From positions 1 to 64,000 of the forward strand of contig CANQVO010000006.1 in NCBI GenBank assembly GCA_947627325.1: DNA of 64,000 bases, given 5' to 3'. The position numbers and the translations under genes were made by a program. The notes under the pieces were generated by a model, which ran no database searches, had not been told where the DNA came from, and saw nothing but the letters and a program-made list of their open reading frames with translations. The number at the start of each line of letters is the position of its first letter. Positions within the stretch are counted from its first letter, which is position 1. The DNA comes from an uncultured Oscillospiraceae bacterium. Its GTDB lineage: Bacteria > Bacillota > Clostridia > Oscillospirales > Oscillospiraceae. Below are positions 43,793-52,827 of this stretch, in pieces.

Positions 43793-44034
43793 GCGGGCAG
43801 CTCCCGGTAGAGAGCGGCGGCCTCGCCCTTCTGAGCGCGCTCGTCCACCGCCAGGACCTCCACCCGGGTGACGCGCTGGCCGAAGCGAAGCTCGATCACG
43901 TCCCCCACCTTCACCTCATAGGAGGCCCGCTGGGGCCGGCCGCCCACCCAGACCCGCTCGCCGTCGCAGGCCTCGTTGGCCACGGTGCGGCGCTTGATCA
44001 GGCGGGAGACTTTGAGCCATTTATCCAATCTCAT
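43789..44034 (-). CDS. rqcP: S4-domain RNA-binding protein (RqcP/YabO, Hsp15 type)
   Basis: 81 residues, consisting of one S4 RNA-binding domain (MRLDKWLKVSRLIKRRTVANEAC) and a short C-terminal strand region. Bacterial RqcP binds stalled 50S subunits and assists RqcH in adding alanine tails in ribosome quality control; assignment rests on the S4 sequence and size. The start ATG 44034 follows GGGAGG and overlaps the signal-peptidase stop. An ATG 63 bases upstream is inside that gene and unlikely. Context (beside comF and lepB) is not the usual mazG/yabP neighbourhood, so an Hsp15 paralogue is possible. Confidence 0.8.
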   Translation of the reverse strand: MRLDKWLKVSRLIKRRTVANEACDGERVWVGGRPQRASYEVKVGDVIELRFGQRVTRVEVLAVDERAQKGEAAALYRELPA

Positions 44035-44669
44035 CGCGCGATCCTCCCAAAGTCCCGAAAGGGGAACAGGATCCACACCGCCCGGCCCAGGACGCACCGG
44101 GCGTCCACCATGCCGATGCTGGACACACGGGAGTCGCTGGAGGCGTTGCGGTTGTCCCCCAGCACGAAGATGCGGCCCTCCGGCACGGTAATGGGGTACT
44201 GGCCCAAAAACTGGTCGGAGGTCAGGCGCATGGGCTCGCCCAGGTAGGATTCCTCCAACGCCTGGCCGTCCACCACTACGGTGCCGGCGGGGTATTTCTC
44301 GCCGGTGGCGGGGTCGATGGTATCGTCGTAGTAGATGACGACCTTCTGCCCGCCGGTGGCGATGACCCGCTTGACGATGGGGGTGCCGTGCTCAAAGGTG
44401 GGGGGCGCGACTACCACCACGTCGCCCTGTTTGGGGGTGTAGCCGATGCTCTGGAGGATGAGCATATCCTTGTTGTGGAGAGTGGGGACCATGGAGTCCC
44501 CCTCCACGCCGATGAGCCGGCCCAGGAAGGTGGAGACGATGACCAGCACCGTCAGGGCGAACAGCACGGGCTGGAGCCAGCTGTAAAGCTGGAAGGTGAA
44601 GGAGTGGGCGGGGGTGTCGGGCTGGTAGAGGGGGTCCAGCTCCACTTCCTCCCCGGGGGTGCGATCCAT
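44031..44669 (-). CDS. lepB: Type I signal peptidase
   Basis: A 212-residue membrane protease that cleaves signal peptides from exported proteins. A cytosolic N-terminus of about 32 residues is followed by one transmembrane helix (about 37-55) and the extracytoplasmic catalytic domain with GDSMVPTL (Ser nucleophile), IVKRVIA (general-base Lys) and GDNRNASSDSR near the end, all complete. ATG 44669 is preferred over the ATG at 44693 because AGGAGG lies just before it. It heads a coupled run with rqcP and comF. The many secreted and SLH proteins of this genome would be its substrates. Confidence 0.92.
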   Translation of the reverse strand: MDRTPGEEVELDPLYQPDTPAHSFTFQLYSWLQPVLFALTVLVIVSTFLGRLIGVEGDSMVPTLHNKDMLILQSIGYTPKQGDVVVVAPPTFEHGTPIVKRVIATGGQKVVIYYDDTIDPATGEKYPAGTVVVDGQALEESYLGEPMRLTSDQFLGQYPITVPEGRIFVLGDNRNASSDSRVSSIGMVDARCVLGRAVWILFPFRDFGRIAR

Positions 44670-44730
44670 AGGAAATTCCTCCTGTCGTGACACGGTGTTT
44701 TCCCCATTATAAGGGGTGCGCCGGGAAAAA

Positions 44731-46506
44731 TCAAGTCAGGGCCAGCCGCTCCCGGCTCTGGCAGGTGAACAGCAGGATCTGCCGCCCCTCCGCCAGCTCC
44801 CGGAGCAGGTCCAGGCACAGCCGGAGCCGGGCGTCGTCAAAGCACACCAGGGCGTCGTCCAAGATCAGGGGCGGGGGGTCGGAGCCGGGCAGGGCCAGCA
44901 GGCAGATGGCAAGGCGCAGGGCCAGGTAGACCTGGTCGGCGGTGCCCTGGCTCAGCAGTTGGGCGCTCCGGGCCTCCTCGTCCCCCCGGGCCAGGGCCTC
45001 GAAGGCGCGGGTGAAGGTGAGGGCGGTGTAGCGCCCGCCGGTCAGCCGGGACAAGAGCGCCCCGGCCTGGGCGTTCAGGGCGGGGGAGAAGCGGGCCTGA
45101 AGCTGGGCGTTGGCCGCCTTCAGGGCGTCCAGGGCCAGGTTGAGGGCGGCCAGCTCCCGCTCCTCCCCCTGAATTGCCTCCTCCAGGGCGGCCAGCTGTT
45201 CCTCCATGGGTCCCAGCCCGCCCAGGGCGGCCTCCTCCCCCTGGGCCCGGGCCCGCCGGTCCCGGGCCTGGGCCAGTTCCCGCCCCACCCGCTCCAACTC
45301 GGCCCGGACCTGGGCCGGGTCGGACCGGGGCAGGTCGGCGCTCGGGAGGGGCGCGGGGGGCTCGCCCTGGGCGGAGAGGGCTTCCCAGGCCGAGCGGGCG
45401 GCGAGGTGGGCCTCCTGGGCGGCCCGGGTCCGGGCCTGGGCCTCCGCCCAGGCGGCCTCCGCCGCGTCAAACGCCGCCAGCGCCCGCTTGCGCCGCCGGG
45501 CCCACCAGAGGGCCGCCCCGCCCGCCGCCGCGGTCAGCGCCAGCGATACGGGGATCAGCCAGGGGAGACGTCGCGTCAGGGCCACGGCCCACAGGGCGGC
45601 CAGGCAGAGCCCCGCGCCCGCCAGGGCCAGACCGGCAGGCCAGAGGGGGCCGGGGCGGCGGGGGAGGCGGGCCTTGGCCGCGCTCTCCGCCTCCGCCGCC
45701 TCCGCCAGAGCGTCCTCCGTCTGGGCCAGGCGCTGGGCGGCGGCCTCATAGCGCCGCCGGGCCTCCGCCTGCGTCCGGGCGGCCTCCGCCTGGGCGTGGC
45801 GGGCCAGGTCGGCTTCTAACTCCGTTTGCCGGGCCTCTAAGCGGGCGGCGTCCGCCTGGGCCTGGGCGGCCCGGTCCCGGGCGTCCAGGAGCTGTCGGCG
45901 GCGGGCCTGGGTGTCGGCCAGTTGGGCGCGGAGCTTGGGGAGGGAGCCGATGGCGCGGTTGGACTGGATGGCGTTGCGCTGTTCCCGCAGGCGGCCCTCC
46001 GCGTCGGTGTAGGACACGTCCTCCTCCCCGCCGGCGGCCAGGGCGGCGATGCGCCGCTCCAGATCCCCCGAGGCGTCCACCCGCAGCCCCCCCTGGGGGA
46101 TGAAGCAGGTGCGCCGGAAGACCTCCTTGGTGAGGCCCAGGATGACCTCCCCGGCGTTGTCGGCGGTGAGGCCGGGGACGGGCTCCTCCGTGCCGGTGTA
46201 GACCGCCTGAAAGCCGCCGAAGGGGTTGCTCCCCTTGCCGAAGCGGCGCAGGGTGACGGCCTTGCCCCGCCAGAGCAGATCCACGCTCCCCGCCATGGGC
46301 GCGCCGGACCAGGGGGTGTGGCGGGCCCGCTCGGACAGGGGGCCGCCCTTGCGGCTCTCCAGGCCGTAGAACATGGCCTGGAGGAAGGCGCACCAGGTGG
46401 ATTTGCCGCTCTCGTTGGGCAGTTCCAGGAGGTTGAGGCCGTCCTCCAGCCGGAGGGTGGCGTGGTCTAAGCCGCCGAAGGTGGCGGTCATGGAGAGAAG
46501 TCTCAT
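44731..46506 (-). CDS. SbcC/YhaN-like AAA ATPase
   Basis: A 591-residue P-loop ATPase of the RecF/SMC/SbcC group. Walker A lies at LPNESGKSTW (about residue 30). Long Ala/Arg/Glu/Gln-rich coiled-coil arms follow (about 170-450) with a short hydrophobic pair of segments in the middle, as in YhaN. The C-terminal half has a signature-like LLSQGTADQVYLALRLAI and Walker B LILDDALVCFDD. It should work with the next gene upstream, a YhaO/SbcD-like nuclease subunit; ATG 46506 overlaps that gene's stop. A role in DNA end processing or repair is inferred from the family. The open frame extends upstream inside the nuclease gene but has no ribosome site. Confidence 0.82.
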   Translation of the reverse strand: MRLLSMTATFGGLDHATLRLEDGLNLLELPNESGKSTWCAFLQAMFYGLESRKGGPLSERARHTPWSGAPMAGSVDLLWRGKAVTLRRFGKGSNPFGGFQAVYTGTEEPVPGLTADNAGEVILGLTKEVFRRTCFIPQGGLRVDASGDLERRIAALAAGGEEDVSYTDAEGRLREQRNAIQSNRAIGSLPKLRAQLADTQARRRQLLDARDRAAQAQADAARLEARQTELEADLARHAQAEAARTQAEARRRYEAAAQRLAQTEDALAEAAEAESAAKARLPRRPGPLWPAGLALAGAGLCLAALWAVALTRRLPWLIPVSLALTAAAGGAALWWARRRKRALAAFDAAEAAWAEAQARTRAAQEAHLAARSAWEALSAQGEPPAPLPSADLPRSDPAQVRAELERVGRELAQARDRRARAQGEEAALGGLGPMEEQLAALEEAIQGEERELAALNLALDALKAANAQLQARFSPALNAQAGALLSRLTGGRYTALTFTRAFEALARGDEEARSAQLLSQGTADQVYLALRLAICLLALPGSDPPPLILDDALVCFDDARLRLCLDLLRELAEGRQILLFTCQSRERLALT

Positions 46507-47585
46507 CGGGGCGCCTCCCTCCCCTCCAAAGCGGCCATGCCGTAGACCAGGGCCCGCTCCAGCAGGGGGCGGTCCTCCGGCGAGGCGGCCTCCAGCCGCT
46601 GGGCCATCTCCCGGAGGAAGTGGCCGGTGAGGGTGTCCTCTTCCAGGCGGGCCCAGAGGTTTTGGGGCCGGACCGTCTCGTCCCGGAGCTCCAGCACCCG
46701 GCACAGCCCCTCCCCCAGGGCCCGGAGGGCGGGCAGGTCCGGGGCGTCCGCCTCCCCGGTGAGGGTCAGGCGGACGTAGTCCCCCGCCCGCCCGGCCAGG
46801 GCGGCGGCCACCGCCTGGGCGGGGGCGGCGGCGGTGAGGTCCAGCGCCTCCTCCCAGTACCGGGGGCCGGGGAGGGGGACGAACTCGAAGGCGGCGACGC
46901 CGCTCTTGTCCAGTTGGATCACACAGCAGCCCTTCTCCCCCAGCTCGTCAAAGCCCCGGCCTTGGAGACAGCCGGGGTAGGCCCAGGGGGTGGGGCCGTC
47001 CAGGTGCTCCTCCCGGGCGTGGACGTGGCCCAGGGCGGCGTAGGCCAGGCCGCTGTGGGCCAGGCTCTCGGGGGCGATGGGGGCGTAGGGGCCCTTTTTG
47101 CCCACCTCCCCGTGAAAGACCCCCAGGGCCATGGTCCCGTCCCGGGGGGCGGCGAAGCCGGCCAGGGGGTCGTCCTCCCGGGCGGGGGCGGGGAAGGCAC
47201 AGCCGTAGACCGTCACCCCCAGCTCCGGGAAGGGGAGGGGGGTCACGGCGGGGGCGGAGAAGACGTGCACGTTCCCCGGCCAGATGGGGGAGGCGTAAGG
47301 GGAGCCGGGGGCGTAGTAGTCGTGGTTGCCCGGGGCGATGACCACCGGGCAGGGGAACTGGCCCAGCACACGGGTCAGGGCCTCCAGCGTCTCGGGGTAG
47401 ACCTGCTGGGAGTCGAAGAGGTCGCCGGGGAGGAGGGCCAGGTCCACCCGGCGCTCCAGAGCCAGGTCCCGCAGGGCCTCCAGGGCCTGCCGCTGGCCCG
47501 CCCGGCGGTCCTGGGCCTCCCGGGGGGGCAGGGCGCGGAAGGGGGAGTCCAGGTGAAAGTCGGCGGCGTGGAGCAGGGTCAGCAT
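46503..47585 (-). CDS. SbcD/YhaO-like metallophosphoesterase (DNA exonuclease subunit)
   Basis: A 360-residue calcineurin-like nuclease with AADFHLDSPF (first metal motif), LLPGDLFDSQ, APGNHDYY, GVFHGEVG and ALGHVHAREE. This set and the length match YhaO/SbcD. It pairs with the ATPase encoded just downstream (ATGA overlap). ATG 47585 has AGGAGGGG; the frame extends seven codons upstream into the ymdB end. The pair is expected to process DNA ends, as for SbcCD/Mre11-Rad50 relatives. Confidence 0.88.
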   Translation of the reverse strand: MLTLLHAADFHLDSPFRALPPREAQDRRAGQRQALEALRDLALERRVDLALLPGDLFDSQQVYPETLEALTRVLGQFPCPVVIAPGNHDYYAPGSPYASPIWPGNVHVFSAPAVTPLPFPELGVTVYGCAFPAPAREDDPLAGFAAPRDGTMALGVFHGEVGKKGPYAPIAPESLAHSGLAYAALGHVHAREEHLDGPTPWAYPGCLQGRGFDELGEKGCCVIQLDKSGVAAFEFVPLPGPRYWEEALDLTAAAPAQAVAAALAGRAGDYVRLTLTGEADAPDLPALRALGEGLCRVLELRDETVRPQNLWARLEEDTLTGHFLREMAQRLEAASPEDRPLLERALVYGMAALEGREAPR

Positions 47586-47586
47586 A

Positions 47587-48378
47587 CTACCCCTCCTGTT
47601 CGTCAAAGAGATCCACCCGCTCCAGCCCCACGCACCGGCCGGCGTCCGCGTCGAGGGTGAACAGCACGCTCTCCAGCTTGCAGGGGCCGGGGGCGGTCTC
47701 GTACCGGGCGGGCAGACCGCCCAGGAAGCGGTTGACCGCCATCTCCGGCCGGATGCCCAGCACGGAGACCATGGGGCCGGTCATGCCCAGGTCGGTGACA
47801 AAGCCGGCGCCGCCGGGGAGGACCTGAAGATCGGCGGTGGGCACGTGGGTGTGGGTGCCCCACACCGCCGCCGCCATGCCGTCCAGGTGCCAGGCCATGG
47901 CGCCCTTCTCGCTGGTGGCCTCGGCGTGGAAGTCCACCACCGCCACGTCGCAGTCCATGCTCCGCAGGAGCCGCACAGCCAGGGGGAAGGGGTTGTCGGA
48001 GTTGGGGTCCATGCAGGTGCGGCCGATGAGGTTGAGTACCCCCACCCGCACGCCCCCCGGCCCCTGGAAGACCCCGAAGCCCCGGCCGGGGACCCGGCTG
48101 GTGTAGTTGGCGGGGCGGAGGATGTTTTCGTGGTTGTCCAGATACTTGGCGATTTGAAGGCGGTTCCAGGTGTGGTTGCCCAGGGTGATCACGTCCGCCC
48201 CCGCGGCGAAGATGGCGTCGGCCTGGCGGGGGTGGATGCCCACGCCGTCGGCGTTCTCCCCGTTGACCACGGTGAAGTCGATATCCCTTTCCTTTTTCAG
48301 CTGGGGCAAGCTCCGGGCCAGCATGGCTATCCCGCTGTCTCCCACCACGTCGCCCACCGCGAGCAGTTTGAAGATCAT
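47587..48378 (-). CDS. ymdB: YmdB-type metallophosphoesterase (TIGR00282 family)
   Basis: 263 residues, with GDVVGDSG at the N-terminus, VNGENADGVGI, ITLGNHTWNR, DFHAEATSEK and GTHTHVPTAD, the diagnostic order of the YmdB/DR1281 family. The B. subtilis homologue is a 2',3'-cyclic-nucleotide phosphodiesterase affecting biofilm and development. ATG 48378 follows GAGGAGGGG and overlaps the stop of the HAD gene. In many Firmicutes it follows rny; here it lies in a run of HAD phosphatase, ymdB and the YhaO/YhaN pair. Confidence 0.9.
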   Translation of the reverse strand: MIFKLLAVGDVVGDSGIAMLARSLPQLKKERDIDFTVVNGENADGVGIHPRQADAIFAAGADVITLGNHTWNRLQIAKYLDNHENILRPANYTSRVPGRGFGVFQGPGGVRVGVLNLIGRTCMDPNSDNPFPLAVRLLRSMDCDVAVVDFHAEATSEKGAMAWHLDGMAAAVWGTHTHVPTADLQVLPGGAGFVTDLGMTGPMVSVLGIRPEMAVNRFLGGLPARYETAPGPCKLESVLFTLDADAGRCVGLERVDLFDEQEG

Positions 48379-49040
48379 ACCCGCCCCTCCTCGTCCAGCC
48401 AGCGTTGGAGGTCGGGCAGGTCGGGGGCGATGTGGACGGCGGGGAAGGGGGCGAAGTCCCCGGCGGGGGTGGTGCCGTTGAGCACCGCGCAGAAGTCCAC
48501 CCCGGCCCGCTGTCCGGCCTCGGCGTCGATGACGGTGTCCCCGCAGTAGAGCACCTCGCCCTTCTGGAGCCCCGTCACCTCCAGGGTACGCAGGATGCCC
48601 GCGGGGTCGGGCTTGGGGGCGGGGACCTGGTCGGGGCCGATGACGTTGTCAAAGTAGTCGTAGATCCCCCGGGCCTTGAGGATCTCCACCAGGATGTGGG
48701 CGGGCTTGGAGCTGACCACCGCCAGCCGGATCCCCCGGTCCCGGAGGTGGGCCAGCAGGGCTTCGCACCCGTCGCAGAGGACGGCGGTGGCGATCTGGGC
48801 GGGGGTGCAGATGCTGCGGTAGAGCTTGGCGAACTGGGCCCGCTTGCCCTCGTCCCGCTCCCCGGTGAGCCAGGTGAAGCCGTCCTGGAGCACCAGGCCC
48901 ACCGTGCCCCGGATCTGTTCCCGGGTGGGCATGGTCTGGTAGCCCATGGTGTGCAGGCCGTAGAGGAAGCCGGCCACGATGGCCTCCGTGGCGTCCCCCA
49001 GGGTGTAGTCGAAGTCGAAGAAAATGCCCTTGTATTTCAT
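48375..49040 (-). CDS. HAD-family phosphatase (Gph/PpaX type)
   Basis: A 221-residue HAD hydrolase. Motif I FFDFDYTLGDA, an inserted helical cap (about 18-80), motif II VVSSKP, motif III Lys in PAPKPDP and motif IV YCGDTVIDAEAG. The group includes phosphoglycolate phosphatases and pyrophosphatase PpaX, and specificity is not visible. ATG 49040 is chosen because GAGGTG lies just before it; four codons upstream another ATG lacks a site. It starts the minus-strand run ending with the YhaN-like gene and has its own promoter, divergent from ileS. Confidence 0.85.
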   Translation of the reverse strand: MKYKGIFFDFDYTLGDATEAIVAGFLYGLHTMGYQTMPTREQIRGTVGLVLQDGFTWLTGERDEGKRAQFAKLYRSICTPAQIATAVLCDGCEALLAHLRDRGIRLAVVSSKPAHILVEILKARGIYDYFDNVIGPDQVPAPKPDPAGILRTLEVTGLQKGEVLYCGDTVIDAEAGQRAGVDFCAVLNGTTPAGDFAPFPAVHIAPDLPDLQRWLDEEGRV

Positions 49041-49104
49041 GGCGCACCTCATTTTGCGTTTTTTCACGGGCTGGTCGGGCCCCGCCGTGAGTCGCTTTCC
49101 AACT

Positions 49105-49133
49105 ATTGTATCATATGGCGGCAAAAACTACAA
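49105..49133 (-). promoter_or_regulatory. Promoter of the HAD/ymdB/YhaO-YhaN run
   Basis: On the minus strand there is TTGTAG at 49128-49133, 17 bases, TACAAT at 49105-49110. Confidence 0.65.
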
Positions 49134-49190
49134 GGGCGGGCTGTCCCCGCCCTCTCGGGCGGGTCCTGGGCCAAAAAGGGGCTTTTCCCC

Positions 49191-49219
49191 TTGACATTTT
49201 CGGGAAAAGTGGATAAACT
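49191..49219 (+). promoter_or_regulatory. Sigma-A promoter of the ileS leader
   Basis: TTGACA at 49191-49196, 17 bases, TAAACT at 49214-49219. Confidence 0.85.
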
Positions 49220-49226
49220 AGGGGGG

Positions 49227-49471
49227 CTAAAACGCTGTGATGAGGACAGTACCCCTTTTCCCAGTCGCTCCAGAGAGCCGCCGGACGGTGCGAGGCGGCG
49301 CGGCCCAAAGGGGGAAGATCACCTGGGAGCGGTCCGGCTGAACCGAGAGTAGGCCGGGACGGGCGGCGCCGTTACCGGCCGACGAGGTGGTTCCGCGCAA
49401 GCGGGGCAACAAGAGTGGTACCGCAGAGGTGGGCGCGCCTTTGTCTCTTGAGGGAGACAAAGGCGCTTTTT
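49227..49471 (+). promoter_or_regulatory. T-box riboswitch upstream of ileS
   Basis: A leader of about 245 bases begins with GTGATGAGGACAGTA as in stem I. A GAAGATCACC segment (near 49312) offers ATC, an Ile codon, as possible specifier. GAGAGTAGGCCGG lies before the antiterminator, and the T-box core TGGTACCGC is at 49416-49424. It ends in a terminator: CGCCTTTGTCTC pairs with GAGACAAAGGCG and is followed by TTTTT. Uncharged tRNA-Ile is expected to stabilise the antiterminator and turn on ileS. The precise specifier is my estimate. Confidence 0.92.
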
Positions 49472-49517
49472 GTCGCTTACAAAAAAATTTGGAACGATTC
49501 ATAAAAGGAGGATCCCC

Positions 49518-52319
49518 ATGGACTTCAACCAGACCGTACACCTGCCCAAGGCAGACTTCCCCATGCGCGCGGGCCTTCCCAAGCGGGAGCCCGAGATGCT
49601 GGAGGCCATCCAGGCCCTCTACCACCAGATGGTCCAGCGCAACGACGGCAAGCCCCTGTTCGTCCTGCACGACGGCCCCCCCTACGCCAACGGCAACATC
49701 CACATCGGCACCGCCATGAACAAGGTCCTCAAGGACATGATCGTGAAGATGCGGAACATGACCGGCTATCAGGCCCCCTACGTCCCCGGCTGGGACACCC
49801 ACGGCCTGCCCATCGAGTCGGCGGTGCTCAAGGACAAGAGCGTCAAGCGCGAGGAGATGACCACGGCGGAGTTCCGCACCAAGTGCCGGGAGTACGCCGA
49901 GAGCTATATCGCCAAGATGACCGAACAGTTCAAGCGTCTGGGCGTCCTGGGCGAGTGGGAGGACCCCTATATCACCCTCCTGCCGGAGTTCGAGGCCAAG
50001 CAGGTGGAGGTTTTCGGCAAGATGGCGGAAAAGGGGCTCATCTACAAGGGGATGAAGTCGGTCTACTGGTGCCCCCACGACCAGACCGCCCTGGCCGAGG
50101 CGGAGATCGAGTACGCCGACGACCCCTGCACCACCATCTTCGTGAAATTCCCCGTGAAGGACGACAAGGGCAAGCTGGGCCAGTACGCCGACCTGAGCAA
50201 GACCTACTTCGTCATCTGGACCACCACCCCCTGGACCATCCCGGGGAACGTGGCCATCTGCGTCAACGAGAGTTTTGACTACGTCCTGCTCCAGGTCCCC
50301 AACGGCGAGGTCTATATCATGGCCCAGGACCTGGCCAAGGGCGTGTGCGAAAAGGCGGGGCTGGACTACGCCGCCTGCACCGTTCTGGCCACCCTGAAGG
50401 GCAAGGAGCTGGAGCTGATGACCGCCAAGCACCCCCTCTTCGACCAGGAGAGCGTGCTGCTCTGCGGCGACCACGTCACGTTGGAGGCGGGCACCGGCTG
50501 CGTCCACACCGCCCCCGGCTTCGGCGCGGACGACTTTATCATCTGCCAGCAGTACGACGCCGCCGGGCTCACCCACATCGGCGTGCCCGTGCCGGTCAAC
50601 GGCAAGGGGATCATGACCGACAGCCGCTACAACGGCCAGTACTACGCCAAGGGCAACGACCTGGTGGTGGAGGACCTGGAGCGGGAGGGCTTCCTGCTGA
50701 CCAAGGAGAACATCACCCACTCCTACCCCCATTGCTGGCGGTGCAAACACCCCATCATCTTCCGGGCCACCGAGCAGTGGTTCTGCAGTGTGGACGCCAT
50801 CAAGAAGGCCGCCGTGGACGCCTGCGACGGCATCTGGTGGAAGCCGGAGTGGGGCAAGGAGCGGATGGTGTCCATGATCTCCGAGCGCAGTGACTGGTGC
50901 ATCTCCCGCCAGCGGGTGTGGGGCGTGCCCATCCCGGTGTTCTACTGCGCCCAGTGCGGCAAGGAGGTCATCACCCCGGAGACCATCGCCCACGTCTCCC
51001 AGCTCTTCCGGGAAAACGGCTCCAACATCTGGTTCGACAAGCCCGCCGACGAGCTGGTCCCCGCCGGGACCCGCTGTCCCCACTGCGGCCACGACCACTT
51101 CGACAAGGAGACGGACATCATGGACGTGTGGTTCGACTCCGGCTCCACCTGGGCCGCCGTGGCCGACGTGCGGCCCTATTTGAAATACCCCGCCGACCTC
51201 TACCTGGAGGGGGGCGACCAGTACCGAGGCTGGTTCCAGTCCTCCATGCTCACCTCCATCGCCACCAACGGCAAGGCCCCCTACCAGCAGATCGTCACCC
51301 ACGGCTGGACGGTGGACGGCGAGGGGAAGGCCATGCACAAGTCCCTGGGCAACGCCGTCAGCCCCGACGAGGTCTTGAAGGACTACGGCGCGGACATCTT
51401 CCGGCTGTGGGTGGCAAGCGCCGACTACACCCAGGATATGCGGATCTCCAAGGAGATCCTCAAGCAGTTGGCGGACGCCTATTTGAAGATCCGCAACACC
51501 GCCCGGTATATGCTGGGCAACCTGACCGGCTTCGACCCGGACGGGGACGCGGTGCCCTTCGGCCAGATGGAGGATCTGGACCGCTGGGCGGTGGCCCGGC
51601 TGGGGGAGGTGGCCGACCAGTGCCGCAAGTCCTACGACGTCTACGAGTTCCACGCCGTCTACCGCACCCTCTACAACTTCTGCGTGGTGGACCTGTCCAA
51701 CTTCTACTTCGACGTGATCAAGGACCGGCTCTACTGCGGCGACCAGGCCGCCCGCCGGAGCGCCCAGAGCGCCCTCTACACCATTCTGGACGGCCTGACC
51801 CGCCTGCTGGCCCCCATCCTGGCCTTCACCTCCCACGAGATCTGGCAGGCCATGCCCCACGCCAAGGGGGTGGACGCCGCCTCCCCCGTGCTCAACGATA
51901 TGCCCCAGGCCGACCCCGCCGCCGCCCTGGACGAGGGGGAGAAGGCCCGGTGGGCCGCCGTCATGGCCCTGCGGACCGACGTGAACAAGGCCCTGGAGCT
52001 GGCCCGGGGGGAGAAGACCATCGGCAAGAGCCTGGAGGCCGCCGTCACCCTGTACTTCGACGGGGAGGCCCGGGAGGCCCTGGGGACCGCCCTGGGCTCC
52101 TTCACCCCCGACGACCTGGCCGACCTGTGCATCGTCTCCCACGTGGACACGGCGCTGGGCTCCGGCGCGGGCTACGCCGGAGAGGCCATGCCCGGGCTCA
52201 CCGTGGCGGTGGAGCCCGCCCCGGGGGAGAAGTGCCAGCGGTGCTGGAAGCACCACCCGGACGTGAGCGCCGACGGCCTGTGCCCCCGGTGCGCCGCCGT
52301 GCTGGCGCGGGAGGGCTGA
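49518..52319 (+). CDS. ileS: Isoleucyl-tRNA synthetase
   Basis: A 933-residue class I aminoacyl-tRNA synthetase. HIGH region PPYANGNIHIGTA (about residue 55), the CP1 editing domain with TTPWTIPGN (about 236), the KMSKS region reading KAMHKSLGNA (about 605) and a C-terminal zinc finger with CQRCW and CPRCA. It charges tRNA-Ile. ATG 49518 follows AAAGGAGG just after the T-box leader; the frame upstream lies in the leader. The KMSKS variant (AMHKS) departs from the textbook motif. lspA follows one base after the stop, so ileS-lspA-rluA form an operon. Confidence 0.97.
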   Translation: MDFNQTVHLPKADFPMRAGLPKREPEMLEAIQALYHQMVQRNDGKPLFVLHDGPPYANGNIHIGTAMNKVLKDMIVKMRNMTGYQAPYVPGWDTHGLPIESAVLKDKSVKREEMTTAEFRTKCREYAESYIAKMTEQFKRLGVLGEWEDPYITLLPEFEAKQVEVFGKMAEKGLIYKGMKSVYWCPHDQTALAEAEIEYADDPCTTIFVKFPVKDDKGKLGQYADLSKTYFVIWTTTPWTIPGNVAICVNESFDYVLLQVPNGEVYIMAQDLAKGVCEKAGLDYAACTVLATLKGKELELMTAKHPLFDQESVLLCGDHVTLEAGTGCVHTAPGFGADDFIICQQYDAAGLTHIGVPVPVNGKGIMTDSRYNGQYYAKGNDLVVEDLEREGFLLTKENITHSYPHCWRCKHPIIFRATEQWFCSVDAIKKAAVDACDGIWWKPEWGKERMVSMISERSDWCISRQRVWGVPIPVFYCAQCGKEVITPETIAHVSQLFRENGSNIWFDKPADELVPAGTRCPHCGHDHFDKETDIMDVWFDSGSTWAAVADVRPYLKYPADLYLEGGDQYRGWFQSSMLTSIATNGKAPYQQIVTHGWTVDGEGKAMHKSLGNAVSPDEVLKDYGADIFRLWVASADYTQDMRISKEILKQLADAYLKIRNTARYMLGNLTGFDPDGDAVPFGQMEDLDRWAVARLGEVADQCRKSYDVYEFHAVYRTLYNFCVVDLSNFYFDVIKDRLYCGDQAARRSAQSALYTILDGLTRLLAPILAFTSHEIWQAMPHAKGVDAASPVLNDMPQADPAAALDEGEKARWAAVMALRTDVNKALELARGEKTIGKSLEAAVTLYFDGEAREALGTALGSFTPDDLADLCIVSHVDTALGSGAGYAGEAMPGLTVAVEPAPGEKCQRCWKHHPDVSADGLCPRCAAVLAREG

Positions 52320-52320
52320 G

Positions 52321-52827
52321 TTGAAGGAGCGCAAGCGGTCTGCCTGGCTGTGGTATCTCCTGGCCTTTCTCCTGGTGCTGGCCGACCAGGGCGTCAAGCT
52401 GTGGGTGCGGACCCACATGGCCCTGGGGGAGAGCCGGCCTTTGATCCCCCACTTCATCGAACTCTACCACACCGCCAACACCGGCGGGGCCTTCTCCGTG
52501 CTGAACCAGCACACCTGGCTGCTGGCCGCCGTCTCCGCCGGGGTCACCCTGCTGTTGGCCCTGGCGCTGTGGCGGGGCTGGTTCACCACCGGCCCCTTCT
52601 CCCGGCTGTGCGTGGCCCTGGTGCTGGCCGGGGCGGCGGGGAATTTGGTCGACCGGGTGGCCTGGGGCCAGGTCACCGATATGTTCAACTTTACCTTTAT
52701 GACCTTCGGCGTGTTCAACGTGGCCGATATCTGCGTGGTGGGCGGGGTGATCGGCTACGCCGCCTACACCGTCCTCGCCCAGTTCAGGGGGGAGCGCCAT
52801 GAGAGTGACCCTGACCGTCCCCAGTGA
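52321..52827 (+). CDS. lspA: Lipoprotein signal peptidase (signal peptidase II)
   Basis: A 168-residue membrane aspartyl protease with four hydrophobic helices and both catalytic motifs, NLVDRVAWG and FNVADICVV. It removes signal peptides from diacylglyceryl-modified prolipoproteins, such as the two lipoproteins in this window. The start is TTG 52321, after GGGAGGG near the ileS end; a TTG start one base after the ileS stop suggests coupling. An extra hydrophilic tail follows the last helix. It overlaps the next gene by 29 bases. Confidence 0.92.
   Translation: MKERKRSAWLWYLLAFLLVLADQGVKLWVRTHMALGESRPLIPHFIELYHTANTGGAFSVLNQHTWLLAAVSAGVTLLLALALWRGWFTTGPFSRLCVALVLAGAAGNLVDRVAWGQVTDMFNFTFMTFGVFNVADICVVGGVIGYAAYTVLAQFRGERHESDPDRPQ

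Noticed and set aside
49227-52457. A 1076-codon minus-strand frame opposite ileS
   Set aside because: Antisense shadow; ileS with its T-box explains the region.
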